A DNA stretch of 64,000 nt, taken from Prochlorococcus sp. AG-402-K04. Its GTDB lineage: Bacteria; Cyanobacteriota; Cyanobacteriia; PCC-6307; Cyanobiaceae. Positions 55,110 through 64,000 of this stretch are shown here, in pieces. How positions within the stretch are numbered: position 1 is the stretch's first letter; each line of letters starts with the position of its first letter. Below the pieces are notes generated by a model. The model had not been told where the DNA came from and did not search any database. It saw only the letters and a list, made by a program, of their open reading frames with translations. The DNA lies in NCBI GenBank assembly GCA_003216895.1, contig QCID01000005.1, positions 1 through 64,000 of the forward strand, in the 5' to 3' direction. Both the position numbers and the translations under genes were made by a program.

Positions 55110-55328
55110 ATGAGCTTTGCAAGGAAAGATAAGGTTCGCATCTTGCGTCAAGAATCATATTGGTTCAATCAAATTGGAGAAATAGTCTCTATAGATAAAT
55201 CTCCATCAATGAGATACCCAGTAACTGTCAAATTTGATAAATGTGATTTCAAAGCTTTTAGCGGTGTTGATGGGGGAGCTAATACCAGTCAATTTTCAGT
55301 GAAAGAATTAGAAGCTGCAGTAAGTTAG
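55110..55328 (+). CDS. psaE: Photosystem I reaction center subunit IV (PsaE)
   Basis: PsaE is the stromal SH3-like subunit that helps ferredoxin docking and cyclic flow at photosystem I. The true start is ATG at 55110, giving MSFARKDKVRILRQESYW. This matches the family opening and 72-residue length; the frame open to 55041 would add a non-homologous leader. RYPVTVKFDK and FSGVDGGANTSQFSVKELE are the conserved core. fpg follows after 14 bases, probably in one transcript. Confidence 0.95.
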   Translation: MSFARKDKVRILRQESYWFNQIGEIVSIDKSPSMRYPVTVKFDKCDFKAFSGVDGGANTSQFSVKELEAAVS

Positions 55329-55342
55329 CAGTATTAATACTT

Positions 55343-56191
55343 TTGCCAGAATTACCTGAGGTTGAGACAGTAAGGAAGGGACTTGAGAAACTTCTAAATG
55401 ATTTTTATATAGTAAGAATAGATGTATTAAAAGAACGCTCAATTGCAAGTAAAGGGGGCTCTAAAGCTTTCATAGATAATATAAAAAATAGTTATTTAGG
55501 TAGTTGGGAAAGAAGAGGTAAATATTTGATAGGGTATCTATATACAAAAAAGAAAAAAAGTAAAGGATTTTTAGTTGTCCATCTTAGAATGACAGGCCAA
55601 TTTAAATTTATTGAGAAACAAATACCCCCATGCAAGCATACAAGAGTGAGGTTTTTTGAAGAGAAAGGTAAAGAACTTCGTTTTATAGATATTAGAAATT
55701 TTGGACAAATGTGGTACGTACCACATACGAAATCAATACAAGAAATAGTATCTGGTATTAAAAGATTAGGCCCAGAGCCATTTAGCGCTGAATTTAATAG
55801 TCATTATTTAAAACAATATTTGAAGAAAAAAACTCGCTCAATTAAATCTGCATTATTAGATCAAAAAACTGTTGCTGGTGTTGGGAATATATATGCAGAT
55901 GAAACATTATTTGATGCAGGTATTAATCCAAAAACTGAAAGTAAAAATTTAAAAAGCTCTGAATTAAATAAGCTATGCAATAGTTTGATCAAAATCTTGA
56001 ATATAAGTATCGGAGAAGGAGGGACTACTTTTAGTGACTTTAGAGATTTAGAGGGAGTTAATGGAAATTATGGAGGGAAAGCTTGGGTGTATAGAAGAAG
56101 TGGTAAAAGTTGTAGAAAATGTGGTGAGAAGATATTGCGAGAAAAAATCTGTGGAAGGAGCACTCACTGGTGTCCTAATTGCCAAAAATAA
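55343..56191 (+). CDS. fpg: Formamidopyrimidine-DNA glycosylase
   Basis: Fpg/MutM removes 8-oxoguanine and cuts the abasic site. The 282-residue protein starts with TTG at 55343, since the catalytic N-terminal Pro requires MPELPEVETVRKGL. The lysine loop, KTVAGVGNIYADE and the C-terminal zinc finger with CRKCGEKI and CPNCQK are present. Guarding DNA against oxidation next to psaE fits a phototroph. A terminator lies about 10 bases after the stop. Confidence 0.96.
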   Translation: MPELPEVETVRKGLEKLLNDFYIVRIDVLKERSIASKGGSKAFIDNIKNSYLGSWERRGKYLIGYLYTKKKKSKGFLVVHLRMTGQFKFIEKQIPPCKHTRVRFFEEKGKELRFIDIRNFGQMWYVPHTKSIQEIVSGIKRLGPEPFSAEFNSHYLKQYLKKKTRSIKSALLDQKTVAGVGNIYADETLFDAGINPKTESKNLKSSELNKLCNSLIKILNISIGEGGTTFSDFRDLEGVNGNYGGKAWVYRRSGKSCRKCGEKILREKICGRSTHWCPNCQK

Positions 56192-56201
56192 TTGAACATT
56201 A

Positions 56202-56228
56202 AAAAAGAGCCCCTAAGGACTCTTTTTA
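56202..56228. terminator. Bidirectional terminator of fpg and of the rRNA operon
   Basis: Stem AAAAAGAG pairs with CTCTTTTT, with inner CC/GG pairs. It has A and T runs on both sides, so it can end psaE-fpg on plus and 5S transcription on minus. Confidence 0.85.
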
Positions 56229-56235
56229 ATATTTT

Positions 56236-56353
56236 ACCTGGCATTGAGCTATTTTCTCAGGGGGCTACCCCCCAAATATCGTCGCCGCTGATGCGTTTCA
56301 CAACCGAGTTCGAGATGGATCGGAGTGGTTCCACATCGCCATGAACACCAGGA
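56236..56353 (-). rRNA. rrf: 5S ribosomal RNA
   Basis: On the minus strand the sequence opens with TCCTGGTGTTCATGGCGATG and ends at CAATGCCAGGT, the pairing ends of 5S. The AACTCGGTTGTGAAACGC loop region is typical of cyanobacterial 5S rRNA. About 118 bases; ends are set by the helix I pairing (TCCTGGTGT/GCCAGGT), so each may be off by one or two bases. Confidence 0.95.
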
Positions 56354-56367
56354 TAGTGTTATTTTTG

Positions 56368-56386
56368 AACCTTGAAAACTGCATAG
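56368..56386 (-). other. 3' half of the 23S processing helix
   Basis: AACCTTGAAAACTGCATAG here is the exact complement, over 19 bases, of 59456-59474 in the 16S-23S spacer. The two halves flank the mature 23S gene, so in the precursor they form the RNase III-type helix that frees pre-23S. Confidence 0.85.
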
Positions 56387-56442
56387 AAATTATTAAAGAA
56401 TAATCAGAAAAAATAAAGCACTTACTTGAATAAAAGCAAAAA

Positions 56443-59316
<2,874 letters not shown>

Positions 59317-59622
59317 TTAAATACAATCACAAAATCAATTGTGCTCGGCTAATACTCAAGAATTAAACATGAATTCATGTGAATGTAATTTAGTTTTCAA
59401 GCTAAATTACAAAAAACAGAATTATGCATCCATGAGATGCTTTATTCTTTCTAATCTATGCAGTTTTCAAGGTTCTACTGAATTCTCAAGGAATAAATCC
59501 AAGCGAGCCCAGCATATTATCAACTATAAAAAGATGATAAGAAGCTAGGTTCTTTCAAATAGACAAATCTAAGACACATCTACAAATGTTCTCCGGAATT
59601 TAGTTATCAGGATAGTTTTCAG
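59317..59622 (-). other. Spacer between 23S and tRNA-Ala with box A
   Basis: This is a 306-base AT-rich spacer within the rRNA operon. Reading the minus strand, GAACCTTGAAAA at 59464-59475 is the box A antiterminator known from cyanobacterial spacers. A hairpin (ACATGAATTCATGT, 59368-59381 on plus) and other short inverted repeats lie nearby. No coding frame is supported. Confidence 0.7.
59456..59474 (-). other. 5' half of the 23S processing helix / box A region
   Basis: These 19 bases are an exact complement of 56368-56386 on the other side of 23S. The segment also carries the box A sequence, so antitermination and 23S processing share the same nucleotides. Confidence 0.85.
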
Positions 59623-59695
59623 TGGAGGTAAGCGGACTCGAACCGCTGACATCCTGCTTGCAAAGCAGGCGCTCTACCAACTGAGCTATACCCCC
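59623..59695 (-). tRNA. tRNA-Ala (TGC)
   Basis: On the minus strand it reads GGGGGTATAGCTCAGTTGG onwards, with anticodon loop CTTTGCAAG (TGC), T-loop GGTTCGAGTCC and acceptor ending TACCTCC-A. It lies between tRNA-Ile and 23S in the standard spacer order. Confidence 0.98.
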
Positions 59696-59704
59696 AACAA
59701 CGAA

Positions 59705-59778
<74 letters not shown>

Positions 59779-59802
59779 AGGAGAAACCTTTGTTGGGTGT
59801 GA

Positions 59803-59824
59803 CCTAGACAAGTTTAGGAACTGA
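59803..59824 (-). other. 3' half of the 16S processing helix
   Basis: Read on plus, CCTAGACAA then GTTTAGGAACTGA is complementary to the leader segment 61753-61781 in two blocks of 9 and 13 bases, with a 7-base bulge on the leader side. The halves flank mature 16S, so this is the 16S precursor helix. Confidence 0.8.
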
Positions 59825-59943
59825 AATCAAAGAATTAATTATAAAATAATTCAAAATCTGAGGTACCGATCGACCTTGAGGTGACAGGATTGCGGCCTAA
59901 GAATAAATAACTTAGACATCACAATCTATTTAATGTCTCCCTG

Positions 59944-61425
<1,482 letters not shown>

Positions 61426-61947
61426 TGTAGTCAGGCCCTATTGTAAAAAATAATTTCTACTCAGTCTGATTTGCTTCTCCCACTGATAACAGCACTGGCG
61501 TACTGAATTGTGATTGTTGCCACCTTGTTTTTAATAAGGGTTCTAAAGAGTGCACTTAGTTTTATCTTCGTGACTTTCCCGGATCTCAGATCCGTCGTTG
61601 CTCTAACTCTGTAAAACCAAATATCAACGTAGAGCCGTGAAACTCCAATTTGAAATGGCTACAAAATCATGCAACTAATTTCTTTTTGACGGGACCTCAC
61701 ACCCTTATCGCAATACATCCGATTCAAAAATGAACCAGACGCGATAAAAGCGTCAGTTCCTAAACTTTTAAGTTGTCTAGGTGCAATGTTTTTGACTTAA
61801 GCCAAGAACATCTTTCGATCTTGCGACCGTTTGTCAGCTTACAACACAGAAGGGTTTAGTCTCCAAATGTTGTAAAACTCCCACTTAACTAAAAAAACTT
61901 TCGTAGTTTTCGCTAACTGAGTACGCTCCAGATTTACTTTTGCGCAG
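61426..61947 (-). other. 16S leader of the rRNA operon
   Basis: About 520 bases separate the candidate start of transcription from mature 16S. Besides the processing half at 61753-61781 it holds a hairpin, TTATCGC at 61705-61711 pairing with GCGATAA at 61741-61747. No coding frame is supported. The remaining DNA up to 62074 contains the promoter below and, on plus, whatever drives the invertase gene. Confidence 0.6.
61753..61783 (-). other. 5' half of the 16S processing helix
   Basis: Complementary to 59803-59824 in blocks of 13 (61753-61765) and 9 (61773-61781) bases, with bases 61766-61772 bulged out. Confidence 0.8.
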
Positions 61948-61953
61948 AAAAAT

Positions 61954-61983
61954 ATTCTAGACCCTCGAAGTACTTACTTGCAA
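61954..61983 (-). promoter_or_regulatory. Candidate rRNA operon promoter
   Basis: On the minus strand TTGCAA (61978-61983) and TAGAAT (61954-61959) are 18 bases apart, matching the sigma-70 -35/-10 layout. This predicts a start near 61947. The -35 is a two-base departure from TTGACA. No experimental support is available here. Confidence 0.45.
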
Positions 61984-62074
61984 CAAAGTTGCAAATGAAA
62001 TGTTTTACCTCTTACTATCAATATCAATGGAGTAAGCCATAACTAGCTTTTAGCGATGGCAACAGATTATCTTA

Positions 62075-63526
62075 ATGCCCGCACGTTTTAGTCAACAGCA
62101 CCAAAGGGTTCGCCCTAACTCTAATGAAGACAAAGTTGTGGCAAGAGCGAAAGAACATTTTGAAAAAACTCTGATTGAAATTTCTGGAGATATTGCAGGT
62201 AGTGTCGCGGCCTTGGAGCATCCAACAAAAAATGATGCTCTTAATTACGGAGAGATTTTTTTAAGGGACAACGTCCCAGTAATGATCTATCTGTTAACTC
62301 AAAAACGATTTGACATAGTAAAAAAATTCTTGACGGTAAGTCTTGATTTGCAAAGTACTACCTATCAAACCCGAGGTGTTTTTCCAACAAGCTTTGTCGA
62401 AGAAAAAGGAAAACTTATAGCAGATTATGGCCAGAGATCTATTGGAAGAATTACTTCTGCTGATGCAAGTCTATGGTGGCCAATACTTTGTTGGCTTTAT
62501 GTCAGGAAAAGTGGTGATCAAAGTTTTGGAACAAGTCAACAGGTTCAAAGAGGTGTTCAACTTCTTCTTGATTTGGTTTTGCATCCAACTTTTGAAGGAA
62601 ATCCAGTTTTATTCGTACCAGATTGTTCATTTATGATCGATCGACCAATGGATGTTTGGGGAGCTCCTCTTGAGGTAGAGATTTTGTTGCATGCATGTCT
62701 AAAAAGCTGCATACAATTAATGGAATTAAGTAGAAAACATCAAAAAAGTCGCTTACTTGATCAGAGACTTGTTCTAACTCGTCAGTGGGTACATGATCTT
62801 CGACAATTTCTATTGAAGCACTACTGGGTCACAAGCAAAACCATGCAAGTTCTCAGAAGAAGACCAACTGAGCAATACGGTGAAGATCAACATCAAAATG
62901 AATTCAATGTTCAACCTCAAGTAGTTCCTTCATGGCTTCAAGATTGGCTCGAGAATAGAGGGGGATACCTTATTGGAAATATTAGAACTGGTAGACCAGA
63001 TTTTCGTTTCTATAGCTTGGGAAATTCACTAGCATGCATGTTTGGAGTATTAACAGCACCCCAGCAAAGAGCATTATTTCGATTGGTTCTTCATAACCGT
63101 GAACACCTCATGGCACAAATGCCAATGAGGATCTGTCATCCACCAATGGATGTAGAAGAGTGGCAAAACAAAACTGGCTCAGACCCCAAAAACTGGCCAT
63201 GGAGTTATCACAATGGAGGTCATTGGCCTAGTCTTTTATGGTTTTTTGGTGCTTCTATATTGCTTCATGAAAAACGTTATCCAAAAGCGGATGTTTTACT
63301 AATGGGACAAATGAGGGCTCTTATTGAAGAATGTTATTGGAGTCAATTGAATCAACTTCCGAGACAAAAATGGGCTGAATATTTTGATGGTCCAACAGGT
63401 ACATGGGTAGGTCAGCAATCTAGGACTTATCAAACTTGGACTATTGTTGGATTTTTATTGCTCCATCATTTATTGAGAGCTGAACCTGATGATGTACTGA
63501 TGTTGGATTTAGAGGGGAACTTTTAA
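62075..63526 (+). CDS. Alkaline/neutral invertase (GH100)
   Basis: This 483-residue protein hydrolyses sucrose to glucose and fructose in the cytoplasm. Family landmarks are [19 protein letters not shown] with the catalytic Asp near residue 66, [28 protein letters not shown], and the C-terminal [20 protein letters not shown] and [13 protein letters not shown]. Length matches cyanobacterial enzymes. It would supply hexoses from the sucrose these organisms store as solute. ATG at 62075. Its stop overlaps the convergent petD stop by 4 bases. Confidence 0.93.
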   Translation: MPARFSQQHQRVRPNSNEDKVVARAKEHFEKTLIEISGDIAGSVAALEHPTKNDALNYGEIFLRDNVPVMIYLLTQKRFDIVKKFLTVSLDLQSTTYQTRGVFPTSFVEEKGKLIADYGQRSIGRITSADASLWWPILCWLYVRKSGDQSFGTSQQVQRGVQLLLDLVLHPTFEGNPVLFVPDCSFMIDRPMDVWGAPLEVEILLHACLKSCIQLMELSRKHQKSRLLDQRLVLTRQWVHDLRQFLLKHYWVTSKTMQVLRRRPTEQYGEDQHQNEFNVQPQVVPSWLQDWLENRGGYLIGNIRTGRPDFRFYSLGNSLACMFGVLTAPQQRALFRLVLHNREHLMAQMPMRICHPPMDVEEWQNKTGSDPKNWPWSYHNGGHWPSLLWFFGASILLHEKRYPKADVLLMGQMRALIEECYWSQLNQLPRQKWAEYFDGPTGTWVGQQSRTYQTWTIVGFLLLHHLLRAEPDDVLMLDLEGNF

Positions 63527-64000
63527 AATAAACCTAGAGTTAGAGATTTATCTATAGGTAAGCACGCCCCTATACCTAAATACATTGTCAAAACTGTTCC
63601 AAATAAAAACAATGACATCGCAACTGGTCTTCTGAAAGGATTAGCGAATTTATTAATATTTTCAATAAAAGGGAGAATAATCAAACCTAATGGTATCAAT
63701 GTCTGTAGAGCAATACCAAGTAATTTATTAGGGACAACACGTAAAATTTGAAATACAGGATATAAATACCATTCAGGAAGAATCTCTAATGGAGTAGCAA
63801 ATGGATTAGCTTTATCTCCAAGGAATGCAGGATCTAAAACCGCTAATCCAACAACACACGCGATTGTACCCAGGATAACTACAGGGAAAATATATAACAA
63901 GTCATTTGGCCATGCTGGTTCTCCGTAATAATTATGACCCATTCCTTTAGCAAGTTTTGCTCTTAATTTGGTATCAGTTAAGTCAGGTTTCTTAAGAGTA
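63523..64000 (-). CDS. petD: Cytochrome b6f subunit IV (5' end cut by window)
   Basis: PetD is the three-helix core subunit IV of cytochrome b6f. The frame reads in from the window edge as [19 protein letters not shown], so only the first codon or two (MS-) is missing. It then runs through [17 protein letters not shown], the PEWY motif (residues about 77-80) of the quinol site, and the C-terminal helix. Stop at 63523-63525 overlaps the invertase stop region. petB probably lies just beyond the edge, as is usual. Confidence 0.96.
   Translation of the reverse strand, partial: TLKKPDLTDTKLRAKLAKGMGHNYYGEPAWPNDLLYIFPVVILGTIACVVGLAVLDPAFLGDKANPFATPLEILPEWYLYPVFQILRVVPNKLLGIALQTLIPLGLIILPFIENINKFANPFRRPVAMSLFLFGTVLTMYLGIGACLPIDKSLTLGLF

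Overview
The window is chromosomal DNA of a marine picocyanobacterium, almost certainly Prochlorococcus. The protein-coding DNA is AT-rich, genes are packed with very short gaps, and oxygenic-photosynthesis genes are scattered among housekeeping genes: ndhB, petP, chlG, vipp1, psaE, petD, a psbN-like gene and a phylloquinone methyltransferase. Cyanobacteria-specific regulators (pipX-pipY-sepF) and a porin signal peptide of the Prochlorococcus/Synechococcus type fit this. A low-light NATL-like strain is my guess from overall character; no search was run.

Layout. 1-5.2 kb (minus): topA, a lipoprotein, a DUF2232 membrane protein and a cut-off cobT-like gene form one run. 5.3-9.7 kb: ndhB, a lone ABC ATPase, birA, vipp1 and a DUF721 protein. 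9.7-13.9 kb: menG/ubiE and hisF (minus), petP-chlG (plus), rsmB (minus). 14.1-20.9 kb: a porin-like protein with a clear terminator, trmH, a dppC-like permease, lepA, mqo and nfu. 20.9-23.1 kb: a run of very small membrane or soluble proteins around a NicO-family metal transporter, including a psbN-like paralog. 23.2-32.4 kb: a class V aminotransferase, murE, a glutaredoxin-like protein, yidD, rpsD, a transsulfuration/cysteine cluster (metB-like, a second PLP enzyme, cysK) and queA. 32.4-45.4 kb: pdhC, ylqD, acyl-ACP synthetase, lipB, hpf-deoC-like-recO, a glycosyltransferase, then a long minus-strand run der-ecfT-pipX-pipY-sepF-proC. 45.5-48.6 kb: dus, cobI, miaE and aroQ.

48.7-50.2 kb is the one clearly accessory locus. 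tRNA-Tyr and tRNA-Thr are followed by a terminator, a 66-codon remnant carrying only the arm-binding domain of a tyrosine integrase, hairpin-rich DNA, a small ORF with its own terminator, and a 33-residue DUF4278 protein. Then come a TVP38-like membrane protein, an aldehyde dehydrogenase, a LysM protein, an unrecognised 349-residue protein, psaE and fpg.

56.2-61.4 kb holds a complete rRNA operon on the minus strand (16S, tRNA-Ile, tRNA-Ala, 23S, 5S). Long-range complementary flanks form the 16S and 23S processing helices, and a candidate promoter lies near 61.95-61.98 kb. A GH100 invertase and a 5'-truncated petD close the window.

No CRISPR array, intact insertion sequence or prophage was seen, and nothing here is a demonstrably new multi-gene system. 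The observations most worth following are a DeoC-like protein lacking the Schiff-base lysine, the degraded integrase locus at tRNA-Thr, the psbN-like/NicO small-protein cluster, and a porin signal peptide attached to an unrelated acidic mature protein.
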